Notes under the pieces: generated by a model
What the model was told of the DNA's origin: nothing
Database searches by the model: none
What the model saw: the letters and a program-made list of their open reading frames with translations, nothing else
In this document: positions 1-8,413 of the stretch, one piece after another
Layout: each line of letters starts with the position of its first letter
How positions within the stretch are numbered: the first letter of the stretch is position 1
DNA from: Pseudomonas putida
Lineage (GTDB): Bacteria > Pseudomonadota > Gammaproteobacteria > Pseudomonadales > Pseudomonadaceae
Direction: 5' to 3'
Assembly (NCBI RefSeq): GCF_003228315.1
Contig: NZ_CP029693.1
Location: 2,675,501 to 2,739,500 of the forward strand
Length of the DNA: 64,000 bases
Program-made: the position numbers and the translations under genes

Positions 1-2
1 TG

Positions 3-317
3 CCGGCCTTCATTCATCCGGCCTACAGCGTCATCGGCCTGGCCGTGACCGGCGTGGTCCTGGATTTCTGCGTGCAGATGAACATGGTCCTGGGCCAGCG
101 CGCGGTCTACGCCCTCGACGCCAAGAGCCGCAGCCGCCTGAATGCGCTGTACATGACCAGTATCTTCATCGGTGGCGCGTTCGGCTCTTCCGTGGCCAGT
201 GCGGTATACGAGCAGGGCGGCTGGTTGTGGATCGTGGTGGTGGGCAGTGCGTTTCCGCTGGTGGCGCTGGTGCGGTTCTTGAGTGTTTCAGAGAAGCGTT
301 CGCTGGCGACCGCGTAG
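3..317 (+). CDS. MFS transporter, C-terminal part only (5' end outside window)
   Basis: The frame is open from the left edge and ends in TAG at 315-317, so 104 codons of the C-terminus are visible. They are strongly hydrophobic, with three likely membrane segments. The stretch around AKSRSRLNALYMTSIFIGGA matches the end of sugar-efflux/DHA-type major facilitator proteins. The same motif (GRINSLYMTATFFGGA) occurs in the complete MFS transporter at 13275-14480, so the two are paralogues. It lies 5' of, and on the same strand as, a LysR regulator at 499. Family is reasonably sure; substrate is unknown. Confidence 0.85.
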   Translation, partial: PAFIHPAYSVIGLAVTGVVLDFCVQMNMVLGQRAVYALDAKSRSRLNALYMTSIFIGGAFGSSVASAVYEQGGWLWIVVVGSAFPLVALVRFLSVSEKRSLATA

Positions 318-329
318 TCCCCAAAAAGC

Positions 330-355
330 ATCGCGGGCAAGCCTTGCTCCCACAG
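330..355. repeat. Single REP element
   Basis: The sequence ATCGCGGGCAAGCCTTGCTC followed by CCACAG is a Pseudomonas REP core of the same class as the pair at 59710-59776. It has no partner in inverse orientation nearby. It sits just after the MFS stop codon. Confidence 0.6.
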
Positions 356-370
356 GTTGTGCGCTAATCC

Positions 371-460
371 TGTAGGAGCGAGCCTGCTCGCGATAGCGGC
401 GTGTCAGGCACCATAGATGCTGGATGTGCCGGCCACATCGCGAGCAGGCTCGCTCCTACA
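371..460. repeat. REP doublet (inverted pair)
   Basis: TGTAGGAGCGAGCCTGCTCG at 371-390 is followed by CGAT. The reverse complement, ATCGCGAGCAGGCTCGCTCC then TACA, ends at 460. The roughly 40-base spacer is unrelated. This is the REPIN-type arrangement typical of fluorescent pseudomonads. It lies in the gap between the MFS gene and the LysR gene. Confidence 0.85.
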
Positions 461-498
461 ATGGTTGGTGAAACTTTCAGACTTTAAAAGGCCCTTCG

Positions 499-1446
499 AT
501 GGATCGTCTCGCAGCAATGGAAACCTTTGTCTACGTGGTGGAAACCGGCTCGTTTTCCGCTGCTGCCAGACGCCTGAATATCGGCCAGCCCGCCGTGTCG
601 AAAACCATTGCTCAATTGGAGGCGCGCCTGGCGGTTCGGCTGCTGTTGCGCTCGACCCGAGGCCTGACACCCACCGAAGCGGGTCTGGCGTTTTTCGAGC
701 GGGCCAAGCGCGCCATCGAAGAGGCCGATGAGGCCGACAGCGCTGCTCGCGGCTCGGCCAGCGGCCTGAGCGGCAACCTGCGTGTCTGCGCCGCCGTGAC
801 ATTTGGCCGGCAGCATATCGTCCCGCGCCTGGGACCGTTTCTGGAGCAGCATCCGCAACTCAACATCGACCTGATGCTCGATGATCGCCACGTCAATCTG
901 GTGGAAGAAGGCATCGACGTTGCACTGCGCATGGGCACCTTGAGCGACTCCAGCCTCACCGCCCGCAAGATTGCCGAATGCCGGCGCGTGGTGCTGGGCA
1001 CACCCACCTATTTCGACAAGCACGGCGAACCCGACTGCCCCAACGATTTGAGTCAACACCAGGCAATCGTTTACGCACTGGGTGGCGGGGCCACCTGGTC
1101 ATTCAAGAAGACCGGCGAAGAACAATCGGTGAACGTCAGCGGCAGGATCCGCGTCAACGCCGCCGAAGGTTTGCGCGCGGCTGTGCTGGCGCATCAGGGG
1201 CTGACCATGGCGTCCGAATGGATGTTTGCGCCGGAACTGGCCAACGGTTCGGTCAGGGAAGTGATGGCCGATTGGACGCTGCCCAATCAAGACCTGTGGG
1301 CGGTGTTTCCCACGGGCCGGATGGTCAGCGCCAAGGCCCGGGCGTTTGTCGAGTATGTGCAGGCTTTGATGGCGGCCAATGCCAGCGAATACGCGATGAC
1401 ACTTCTCGCCGAACAGGCAATGGCGTTGAAGATGGGTTATGAATAA
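499..1446 (+). CDS. LysR-family transcriptional regulator
   Basis: A 315-residue protein of normal LysR length. The N-terminal winged helix-turn-helix covers about residues 1-60, with the recognition region around FSAAARRLNIGQPAVSKTIA. The effector-binding domain starts near residue 90 with the usual GNLRVCAAVTFGR opening of the CrgA/PA0477-like subgroup. The ATG at 499 follows a purine-rich AAAAGG at 486-491. It lies downstream of an MFS transporter and may regulate it, but in this subgroup the target is often divergent or adjacent, so this is a guess. It converges on phnP with only 12 bases between stop codons. Confidence 0.9.
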   Translation: MDRLAAMETFVYVVETGSFSAAARRLNIGQPAVSKTIAQLEARLAVRLLLRSTRGLTPTEAGLAFFERAKRAIEEADEADSAARGSASGLSGNLRVCAAVTFGRQHIVPRLGPFLEQHPQLNIDLMLDDRHVNLVEEGIDVALRMGTLSDSSLTARKIAECRRVVLGTPTYFDKHGEPDCPNDLSQHQAIVYALGGGATWSFKKTGEEQSVNVSGRIRVNAAEGLRAAVLAHQGLTMASEWMFAPELANGSVREVMADWTLPNQDLWAVFPTGRMVSAKARAFVEYVQALMAANASEYAMTLLAEQAMALKMGYE

Positions 1447-1458
1447 AACGCTCTGCGT

Positions 1459-2208
1459 TCAGATCGCCTGTCCATCAAACCCCACGCTGACATTCCCCGG
1501 CAGCTCCCCGCGATGCTCCATCAACCATGCATCCAACGTATGCCCCACATGGGTCAGCACCGCCGACCCGGGCTGCAATTGATCAATACACTGCAACGCC
1601 AGATTCAAATCATTGTGATTACGCGGCGCCTGCGGCTGCGGCGGCATTGAACAGTCGAGCACCAGCACATCCAGCGGCTGTCGTTGCAGAAACGCCGTGG
1701 TGTCCGCAGGCAGGCCGACAGTGTCAGTCAGGTAAGCGATGCGCCGTCCCTCACCCTCCAACAGATAGCCGAGGGTCGGCTTGGAGTGCAGCAGCGGTAA
1801 CGCCGTAACGCTCAAACTGCCGAAAAGACGGGTCTCGAAAGCCTCGAACGGCCGGCTGAAATCCAGAATCCCCGGATGCTTGTAGAGGTCTGCCAAACCT
1901 TCCGGGTCCACCGGCCCGTGCACCGGAATCACCAGACCCTGGCCCCAGCGCAGATGCAGCAAACCCTGAGCATGGTCAGCGTGGTAGTGGGTCTGGAAGA
2001 CGCCGTTGAAGCTGCGCGGCGGGAAACGTTCGGTGAGGTCCGGCAGGCCGCTGTCGATCAGCCAGCGCTGCTCGCCGCATTCGATCAGCGCACAGCAAGG
2101 CCGGCGCCGCCAGCGTTCGTCGATATGGGCGCGAACACAGGCCTGGCATTCGCACCCATAGACGGGAACCTGCCGGGCATCGCCGGTACCCAGCAGCGTC
2201 AGGCGCAT
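1459..2208 (-). CDS. phnP: PhnP, phosphoribosyl 1,2-cyclic phosphate phosphodiesterase
   Basis: PhnP hydrolyses 5-phosphoribosyl 1,2-cyclic phosphate, the product of the C-P lyase reaction, to ribose 1,5-bisphosphate. The 249-residue protein has the metallo-beta-lactamase signature THYHADH (His74, His76, Asp78, His79). It also has the PhnP-specific structural zinc cysteines near the N-terminus (C19, C21 and C24 in YGCECQACVRAH). It is the last gene of the phn operon and overlaps the 3' end of phnN by 10 bases. Together with PhnN it would return the ribose moiety to PRPP. Confidence 0.93.
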   Translation of the reverse strand: MRLTLLGTGDARQVPVYGCECQACVRAHIDERWRRRPCCALIECGEQRWLIDSGLPDLTERFPPRSFNGVFQTHYHADHAQGLLHLRWGQGLVIPVHGPVDPEGLADLYKHPGILDFSRPFEAFETRLFGSLSVTALPLLHSKPTLGYLLEGEGRRIAYLTDTVGLPADTTAFLQRQPLDVLVLDCSMPPQPQAPRNHNDLNLALQCIDQLQPGSAVLTHVGHTLDAWLMEHRGELPGNVSVGFDGQAI

Positions 2209-2765
2209 AGGGGCGGCTCGTCGATGCAGCCCAGCAGGCGTTCTACGGTTCGCTCCAGCGAGCCTGAGTTATCGAGCAAATGCACGTTCGGGTCCTCCGC
2301 CAGCAAACGCTCGCCAAAGCGCTGATTGCGCGCCAGCCGCTGATCGATTTCCGCCACCGACTCACGCCCGCGCGCCAGCAGGCGCTGACGCAACACCGCC
2401 TCGTCCACGGTCAGCAGCACCACCAATACGTTCGGATAGCGCTCGCGGGTCTGCGGCAGATGTCCGCGCGAGCCATTGATCAGCACGTCGTCCCCCGCCG
2501 CCAGCCAATCGTCGATTTCCTTCGGGATGCCATATGCCAGTCCATTGGCCCGCCAGCTCAGGGCAAAGGCGCCCCGGGCCTGCATCTCGTCGAACTCTTG
2601 CATGCTGACACCCAGCGCCGCCTCGCCCACCGCTTCCGCCGAGCGGGTGATGACCCGCCGCACGATGCGGCAGCCACGTTCGGCCAACCGCGCGCGCGCG
2701 GCATCCAGCAGGCTGTCCTTGCCCGAACCTGAAGGCCCGATGAGATAGATCAACCTGCCTGACAT
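2199..2765 (-). CDS. phnN: PhnN, ribose 1,5-bisphosphate phosphokinase
   Basis: A 188-residue guanylate-kinase-like enzyme that phosphorylates ribose 1,5-bisphosphate to PRPP. The P-loop GPSGSGKD is at residues 10-17. I chose the ATG at 2765 because its last base overlaps the TGA of phnM (ATGA) and the protein then starts MSGRLIYLIGPSGSGK, like known PhnN. A start 27 bases upstream exists but would lie inside phnM. The gene is translationally coupled to phnM and followed by phnP. Confidence 0.93.
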   Translation of the reverse strand: MSGRLIYLIGPSGSGKDSLLDAARARLAERGCRIVRRVITRSAEAVGEAALGVSMQEFDEMQARGAFALSWRANGLAYGIPKEIDDWLAAGDDVLINGSRGHLPQTRERYPNVLVVLLTVDEAVLRQRLLARGRESVAEIDQRLARNQRFGERLLAEDPNVHLLDNSGSLERTVERLLGCIDEPPLCA

Positions 2766-3910
2766 CAAAACACCCTCTTCGCTTGTCGCCATACTTGCTG
2801 GACCACCGGCAAACCGTCCTGACTGCGCGCCTGAATCAAGTCGGCGCGCAAACCCCTGGCGATTTCGCCACGATCGGTCAGGCCTGCGGCCCGGGCCGGG
2901 GCCAGGCTGACCATGCGCATCGCTTCGGCCAGATCGATTCGATCACTCTGCGCCGCCAGTGCGAACGCCGCTTGCAGCAGGCTCGCCGGGTAGTAGTCAC
3001 TGGACAGAATATCCAGCAATCCTTCTGCCGCCAGTTCGGCGGCCGCCACGTTACCCGAGTGCGAACCGCCACGCACGATGTTCGGTGCGCCCATCAACAC
3101 TTTCATGTTGTGCTCCTTGCAACCGCGCGCCGCCTCGACGGTGGTCGGGAACTCGGCGATGGTCATGCCGTAGCGCGCCGACTCCTCGACGTGGGCCAGG
3201 GTCGCGTCATCATGGCTGGCCACCGACAGGCCCCGCGCCAGGCAATGCTCGACGATCGCCGCGCGATAGCGGTCGCTGTACTGGCGGGAGTTGGCCATCT
3301 GCAAGGTGATGAATTCATCCATTTGCGTGGTCGTCAGGTGGTACTTGCCCATGTAGTACTCACGGTACTTGGACTCCAGCACGAATTGGCGCTGACCCGG
3401 CGAATGGTCCATCACCGACACCAACTGCACCAGCGGGTTCTCCACCAGATCGCGGAACACACTGAGAGTATCCGGGTGGCACAGCTCGCAGCGCAGGTGC
3501 AGGCGGTGTTCGGCGCGGGTAAGGCCGGCGTCGGAGGCGCTTGAAATCGCTTCGAGCATCGCCGGCAGTTTCTGCATGCGATTGCCCTTGGGGTTCACGT
3601 CGCCGATGGACACCGCGTCGAACACCGTGGTGATGCCCGCCGCGACGATCTGCGCATCGTGGCTGAGCACCGCCGAACGCGACGGCCAGTCCACGCCGGG
3701 GCGCGGGGTCATGTGTTTTTCCAGGTTGTCGGTGTGCAGCTCAACCAGACCCGGCAGCAGGAAATCGCCGTTGAGGTCCTGGGCCTGGGGCAAACGGCTG
3801 TGGCCTTCGGCAATGTCGGCAATCACGCCGTCGCGCAGCAGCACGGTGCCTTGGAACACGCGGTCGGCGGTGACCAGTTGGGCATTGCTGAGGATCTGTT
3901 CAACGGGCAT
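2765..3910 (-). CDS. phnM: PhnM, alpha-D-ribose 1-methylphosphonate 5-triphosphate diphosphatase
   Basis: PhnM removes pyrophosphate from ribose-1-methylphosphonate 5-triphosphate to give the 5-phosphate substrate of the C-P lyase PhnJ. It is an amidohydrolase-fold protein of 381 residues, the usual length. Metal-binding residues are visible in VELHTDNLEKHMTPRPG (His59, His66), with further histidines in the C-terminal half (SVASHDDA). The start overlaps the phnL stop by 11 bases and the stop overlaps phnN, so it sits in a tightly coupled chain. Confidence 0.95.
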   Translation of the reverse strand: MPVEQILSNAQLVTADRVFQGTVLLRDGVIADIAEGHSRLPQAQDLNGDFLLPGLVELHTDNLEKHMTPRPGVDWPSRSAVLSHDAQIVAAGITTVFDAVSIGDVNPKGNRMQKLPAMLEAISSASDAGLTRAEHRLHLRCELCHPDTLSVFRDLVENPLVQLVSVMDHSPGQRQFVLESKYREYYMGKYHLTTTQMDEFITLQMANSRQYSDRYRAAIVEHCLARGLSVASHDDATLAHVEESARYGMTIAEFPTTVEAARGCKEHNMKVLMGAPNIVRGGSHSGNVAAAELAAEGLLDILSSDYYPASLLQAAFALAAQSDRIDLAEAMRMVSLAPARAAGLTDRGEIARGLRADLIQARSQDGLPVVQQVWRQAKRVF

Positions 3911-4622
3911 CGGCGTATTCCTTGTCGTTCACGGCGGAGGGAGTCATGTCGAGATGGCGATCGGCGACCGCCTCGCGGGCAACGCGGTCGTGGAAGATGC
4001 CGATCAGCGCGGCACCGGCTTGCTTGGCTTCGTTCATCAGTTCCAGCACCACCTGACGGTTGCTGTCGTCCAGCGAAGCCGTCGGTTCGTCGAGCAACAT
4101 CACCGGCCAGGCCACCATGAACCCACGGGCGATGTTGACCCGCTGCTGCTCGCCACCGGAGAAGGTGTTGGGCGACAGTTGCCACAGGCGTTGCGGGATG
4201 TTCAGGCGGCTAAGCAGCAGTTCGGCGCGCGATTGCGCCAGTTGCCTGGACCAGCCACGGGCCAGCGCCGGCTCCATCACCACGTCCAGGCAGGCGACTC
4301 GCGGGATCACCCGCAGGAACTGGCTGACATAACCCAGGGTGCGCTGGCGTACTTGCAGAATGTCCCGGGGCTCGGCGCCCACCAGTTCCAGCCACTGGCC
4401 ATCGTGCTGCACGCGGATGCTGCCGCCCGCCGGCAGGTAGTTGCCGTACAGGGTGCGCAGCAAGGTGCTCTTGCCGGCACCGGACTGGCCGTGCAACACC
4501 AGGCATTCGCCGCCCGCCACACTGAAATCCACCCCGCGCAACACATTGAGGACCACGCCGTTCTGCTGGTGCAGGGTGAAGGTTTTCGAGAGGTCACGGA
4601 CCTCGATCAAAGGATTCATCAT
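3900..4622 (-). CDS. phnL: PhnL, ABC-type ATPase subunit of the C-P lyase system
   Basis: A 240-residue ABC ATPase with Walker A GQSGAGKST (about 45-53), signature FSGGEQQRVNIARG and Walker B VMLLDEPTAS. PhnL is required for phosphonate use and associates with the C-P lyase core rather than with a membrane permease. Two consecutive ATG codons (4622 and 4619) are possible starts. The first forms an ATGA overlap with the phnK stop and was used. Confidence 0.94.
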   Translation of the reverse strand: MMNPLIEVRDLSKTFTLHQQNGVVLNVLRGVDFSVAGGECLVLHGQSGAGKSTLLRTLYGNYLPAGGSIRVQHDGQWLELVGAEPRDILQVRQRTLGYVSQFLRVIPRVACLDVVMEPALARGWSRQLAQSRAELLLSRLNIPQRLWQLSPNTFSGGEQQRVNIARGFMVAWPVMLLDEPTASLDDSNRQVVLELMNEAKQAGAALIGIFHDRVAREAVADRHLDMTPSAVNDKEYADAR

Positions 4623-5425
4623 GGCTGCAGCACCGAAGACACCAACAGTTGAGAGTAAGGGTGCTGCGGATCGTCGAGGATCTGATCGGTCAGCCCGGTT
4701 TCCACCACCCGCGAGCGGCGCATCACCATCAGGCGATCCGCCAGCAGCCGCGCCACTGCCAGGTCGTGGGTGACGATCACCACCGCCAGATCCAGCTCCC
4801 GCACCAGCCCACGCAGCAAGTCGAGCAAGCGTGCCTGCACCGACACATCGAGGCCGCCGGTCGGTTCATCCATGAACACCAGGCGCGGACTCGACACCAG
4901 GTTGCGGGCGATTTGCAGGCGTTGCTGCATGCCGCCGGAAAAGGTCCGGGGCAAGTCATCGATGCGTTGCGGGTCGATTTCCACCTGGCTCAGCCAGTCC
5001 AGACCGGCGCCACGCAGCTGCTGGTAATTACGTACACCCTGAGCCATCAAGCGCTCGCCGATGTTGGCGCCAGCCGACACGCCCATGCGCAAACCGTCCC
5101 GGGGGTTCTGCTCGACGAAGCCCCATTCGGTGCGCAGCAAGGTGCGGCGCTCGGCTTCGCTGGCGCTGTACAAGTCCAGCCACTGGCCCTGTTTGTCGCG
5201 GTAGCCGATGGAGCCGCTCTGCGGCGGCAAACGTCCGCTGAGCAGCGACAGCAGGGTCGACTTGCCGGAACCGGACTCGCCGACAATCCCCAGCACTTCG
5301 CCGGGGTACAGGTCGAAGCTGACGTCCTGGCAGCCCTTTTCCGGGCCGTACAACAGCGACAGGCCCTGCACTTGCAGCAACGGCTCGGTGGACACGGACA
5401 GATCGTTTTTCAGCGCCTGATTCAT
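4619..5425 (-). CDS. phnK: PhnK, ABC-type ATPase subunit of the C-P lyase complex
   Basis: A 268-residue ABC ATPase with Walker A GESGSGKST, signature FSGGMQQRLQIARN and Walker B LVFMDEPTGG. In E. coli PhnK binds the PhnGHIJ core. It resembles oligopeptide-transporter ATPases such as DppF, but the neighbours phnJ and phnL settle the name. Start and stop both overlap the neighbours by a few bases. Confidence 0.94.
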   Translation of the reverse strand: MNQALKNDLSVSTEPLLQVQGLSLLYGPEKGCQDVSFDLYPGEVLGIVGESGSGKSTLLSLLSGRLPPQSGSIGYRDKQGQWLDLYSASEAERRTLLRTEWGFVEQNPRDGLRMGVSAGANIGERLMAQGVRNYQQLRGAGLDWLSQVEIDPQRIDDLPRTFSGGMQQRLQIARNLVSSPRLVFMDEPTGGLDVSVQARLLDLLRGLVRELDLAVVIVTHDLAVARLLADRLMVMRRSRVVETGLTDQILDDPQHPYSQLLVSSVLQP

Positions 5426-6294
5426 TGGCCCTGCTCCTGCTGGCTGACGCGCTGGGCGCAGTAATAGGTGTCGGAACAGACGAAGCTCTGCGTACCGGCG
5501 TCGTCGAGAATCAGCTCATCGAGGAACGAATCGTGGCTGCCACAGATGGCGCAGTTCTGTTCCCATTGCTGCACTTCGAACGGGTGATCCTCGAAGTCCA
5601 GGCTGGTGACGCGGGTGTACGGCGGTACCGCGTACAGGCGCTTCTCGCGGCCGGCACCGAACAGCATCAGCGCCGGACTCATGTCGAGTTTCGGGTTATC
5701 GAATTTGGGGATGGGTGACGGGTCCATCACGTAGCGCTCGTCGACCATCACCGGGTAGGCGTAAGCCGTGGCAATGTGGCCGAAGGTGGCGATGTCCTCG
5801 TACAGCTTGACGTGCATCACCCCGTAATCGTTGAGCGCGTGCATGGTCCGGGTCTCGGTTTCCGACGGTTCGATAAAGCGCAGCGGCTCCGGGATCGGCA
5901 CCTGATAGACCATGATCTGATCGGCATGCAGCGGGGTTTCCGGGATGCGGTGACGGGTCTGGATCACCGTCGCTTCCGGCGTTACCTCAGTGGTGGCGAC
6001 GCCTGCGGTGCGGGCGAAGAACCGACGGATCGACACGGCGTTGGTGGTGTCGTCGGCACCCTGATCGATGACCTTGAGCACGTCATCGTCACCGAGAATC
6101 GCGGCGGTCAATTGCATGCCACCGGTGCCCCAGCCATACGGCAACGGCATCTCGCGACCACCGAACGGCACTTGATAGCCGGGGATCGCCACGGCCTTGA
6201 GCAAGGCGCGACGGATCATGCGCTTGGTCTGTTCATCGAGGTAGGCGAAGTTGTACGCCGCGTCGCGTACCGGCGTTTGAGTCTGGTCATTCAT
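5422..6294 (-). CDS. phnJ: PhnJ, C-P lyase (radical SAM)
   Basis: PhnJ is the catalytic subunit that cleaves the carbon-phosphorus bond with a radical-SAM iron-sulfur cluster, releasing an alkane. The 290-residue protein carries four C-terminal cysteines, C248, C251, C273 and C279, with spacing C-x2-C-x21-C-x5-C. That is the spacing I recall for the cluster and catalytic cysteines of E. coli PhnJ. It overlaps phnI by 8 bases at its start and phnK by 4 at its end. The enzyme looks intact. Confidence 0.96.
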   Translation of the reverse strand: MNDQTQTPVRDAAYNFAYLDEQTKRMIRRALLKAVAIPGYQVPFGGREMPLPYGWGTGGMQLTAAILGDDDVLKVIDQGADDTTNAVSIRRFFARTAGVATTEVTPEATVIQTRHRIPETPLHADQIMVYQVPIPEPLRFIEPSETETRTMHALNDYGVMHVKLYEDIATFGHIATAYAYPVMVDERYVMDPSPIPKFDNPKLDMSPALMLFGAGREKRLYAVPPYTRVTSLDFEDHPFEVQQWEQNCAICGSHDSFLDELILDDAGTQSFVCSDTYYCAQRVSQQEQGQ

Positions 6295-7363
6295 GGTTGC
6301 TGCCCTCGGCAGGCTTGCGCAGTTTGCGGATCAGCTCCAGTTCGGCCTGGAAGTCGACGTAGTGAGGCAACTTGAGGTGCGAGACGAAGCCGGACGCCTC
6401 GACGTTGTCGCAGTGCATCAGCACGAACTCTTCCTGCTGCGCCGGGGACTGGATTTCTTCGTTGTATTCCTTGGCGCGCAGCGCGCGGTCGACCAGCGCC
6501 ATACCCATGGCCTTGCGCTCGGCATGCCCGAAGGCCAGGCCGTAACCACGGGTGAACTGCGCCAGCTCCGTGGCCGAACCGACGAACTGGTTGACCATCT
6601 CGCACTCGGTCACTTCGATGCTGCCCAGGCAGATCGGGAAACCCAGTTCTTCAGGGTCGATCCAGACCTCGACGTCGCCGATGCGGATTTCCCCGGCGAA
6701 CGGGTGGTTGCGGCCATAACCGCGTTGGGTCGAATAACCCAGCGCCAGCAGAAAACCTTCATCGCCACGGGCCAGGGCTTGCAGGCGCTCGGCGCGGCTG
6801 GCGGGCAACTCCAGCGGGTCGCGGGTGATGTCGGCGACGCTTTCGTTGTTGTCCGATTCGTTCTTGATCAGGCCTTCCTGAGCCAGCAAGCCGAGTACGC
6901 GCGGGCAGTCTTCAACGGTGGCGTTGTCGGTGGCTTGCGGGCCCGGATACTCGCCCTCGGCCAGCAGCGCAAAGTCCAGCAGGCGATGGGTGTAATCGAA
7001 GGTTGGCCCCAGCAGTTGCCCGCCGGGCAGGTCCTTGAAGGTCGCCGAGATGCGTCGGCTGAGCTGCATTTTCGCGGTGTCGATCGGCAGGCTCGGGCTG
7101 AAACGCGGCAACGTGGTGCGGTAGGCACGCAGCAGGAAAATCGCTTCCACCAGATCCCCCGCCGCTTGCTTGATCGCCAGCGCCGCGAGTTCTTCGTCGA
7201 ACAGCGAGCCTTCGCTCATCACCCGCGCCACCGCCAGCGGCAGCTGCTGACGGATCTGCTCGACGCTCAGTTCAGTGACCGCGGTATCGCCCCGGCGTTT
7301 TTTCGCCAGCAGGCGGTGGGCATTGTCGATGGCCTGTTCGCCACCCTTGACGGCTACGTACAT
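6287..7363 (-). CDS. phnI: PhnI, C-P lyase core subunit (purine nucleosidase activity)
   Basis: A 358-residue PhnI. With PhnG, PhnH and PhnL it installs the ribosyl triphosphate on the phosphonate, and alone it acts as a nucleosidase. The N-terminal MYVAVKGGEQAIDNAHRLL and the C-terminal QEEFVLMHCDNVEASGFVSH are characteristic. The start shares an ATGA-type overlap with the phnH stop. No unusual feature was seen. Confidence 0.95.
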   Translation of the reverse strand: MYVAVKGGEQAIDNAHRLLAKKRRGDTAVTELSVEQIRQQLPLAVARVMSEGSLFDEELAALAIKQAAGDLVEAIFLLRAYRTTLPRFSPSLPIDTAKMQLSRRISATFKDLPGGQLLGPTFDYTHRLLDFALLAEGEYPGPQATDNATVEDCPRVLGLLAQEGLIKNESDNNESVADITRDPLELPASRAERLQALARGDEGFLLALGYSTQRGYGRNHPFAGEIRIGDVEVWIDPEELGFPICLGSIEVTECEMVNQFVGSATELAQFTRGYGLAFGHAERKAMGMALVDRALRAKEYNEEIQSPAQQEEFVLMHCDNVEASGFVSHLKLPHYVDFQAELELIRKLRKPAEGSNHE

Positions 7364-7953
7364 CAGGCACGCTCCTGTGTGATGCGAGTGCTGCGCGGCA
7401 GGCCGATCAGGTCGTGGCCGGCGGTGAAAAACAGGTCCAGTCCACGGGGGAATTCGTTGCGCCGTTCACGTTCGCCCCAGAAGCCATCGGCCACCGGCAA
7501 TGCGACGTCGTGTTGGGTTTCGATTCCCGGCCCGCGCCATGCCAGTCCTGCCCCGCCATCGAGGCTCGGCAGTTGAACCAGCAAGGTGCAGGACTGATCG
7601 GGGTAGCGGTCGTTGCCAAGGTCGAAGCCGCCGAGGTCGAGCAGATCGTCGGCGGCGAGCAAGGCAAAGCGTGCGTCTTCACGCTTGGCGGTCAGCGGGC
7701 AGCCACAGTGGAACGTCAGGTTGGCGCGGATCAGCGGCGTGTCGAACGACGGCGCCAGCCACAGCGGCGTTTCCACATCCAGTAGCGCCAGGCACAGGGC
7801 GTAAGTCGCGGGTGCCAGGCCTTCGAGGCTCGGGGTGGCGTACAAAGTCTGGATCACACCCGGACCGGCCAATGCCTTGAGGGCTGCGCGAAAGCCGCGC
7901 TGGGCATCCAGCACCGGGTCGGCGAACGCCGGTTGCAACAGCTGTGCGCTCAT
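7363..7953 (-). CDS. phnH: PhnH, C-P lyase core subunit
   Basis: A 196-residue PhnH, a subunit of the PhnGHIJ core. The ATG at 7953 is preferred. It forms an ATGA overlap with the phnG stop, and the protein then begins MSAQLLQPAFADPVLDAQRG, like other PhnH proteins. A longer open frame to 8073 runs through phnG and starts with an arginine-rich stretch typical of a shadow frame. The PDQSC and PGIE motifs of the family are present. Confidence 0.94.
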   Translation of the reverse strand: MSAQLLQPAFADPVLDAQRGFRAALKALAGPGVIQTLYATPSLEGLAPATYALCLALLDVETPLWLAPSFDTPLIRANLTFHCGCPLTAKREDARFALLAADDLLDLGGFDLGNDRYPDQSCTLLVQLPSLDGGAGLAWRGPGIETQHDVALPVADGFWGERERRNEFPRGLDLFFTAGHDLIGLPRSTRITQERA

Positions 7954-8402
7954 CAGTTTTCTCCTCGCACGAGGGTGAAGAATTCGACTTTGGTGGCGGC
8001 GGTGTCCGCCTCTTTTTGTGCCCGGCGTTCGGCCTGGGCCTCGGCCAGCGGCGTGATGATTTGCTCGAGCCAATGGCGCTGCTGGGTGCCTTGCAGATGG
8101 GCGTCGGCCAGCGCGGCCAGTTCGGCGTGGACCTTGTCGCGACCGGCCAGGTAGCTGTAGCCGGTGCGGCCATCGGCCAGGCGCACCACGCAGCGGGTCA
8201 CGCTCATTTCGCCGACGTTGAACGGCGCACCGTTGCCACCCATGCGGCCACGGACCAGGGTCATGCCGATTTCCGGGGCGCGGATCAGTTGGTATTCGAC
8301 GTCGCGCAACGCGTCTTCATGGGGCTGCAATTCGCTGCGACGGGCGCGGGCCAGCACGCCGATCCAGTGCTGCCTTTCAGCGTTGGGAACAAGGTTGGAC
8401 AT
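7953..8402 (-). CDS. phnG: PhnG, C-P lyase core subunit
   Basis: PhnG is the smallest core subunit of the C-P lyase complex. The protein has 149 residues, with ERQHWIGVLARA at the N-terminus and GNGAPFNVGEMSVTRC in the middle, both family hallmarks. I chose the ATG at 8402 because GGAG lies 6 bases before it and the length then fits the family. An ATG at 8414 that overlaps the phnF stop (ATGA) is also possible and would add four residues. Confidence 0.93.
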   Translation of the reverse strand: MSNLVPNAERQHWIGVLARARRSELQPHEDALRDVEYQLIRAPEIGMTLVRGRMGGNGAPFNVGEMSVTRCVVRLADGRTGYSYLAGRDKVHAELAALADAHLQGTQQRHWLEQIITPLAEAQAERRAQKEADTAATKVEFFTLVRGEN

Positions 8403-8413
8403 GGAGTTCTCCA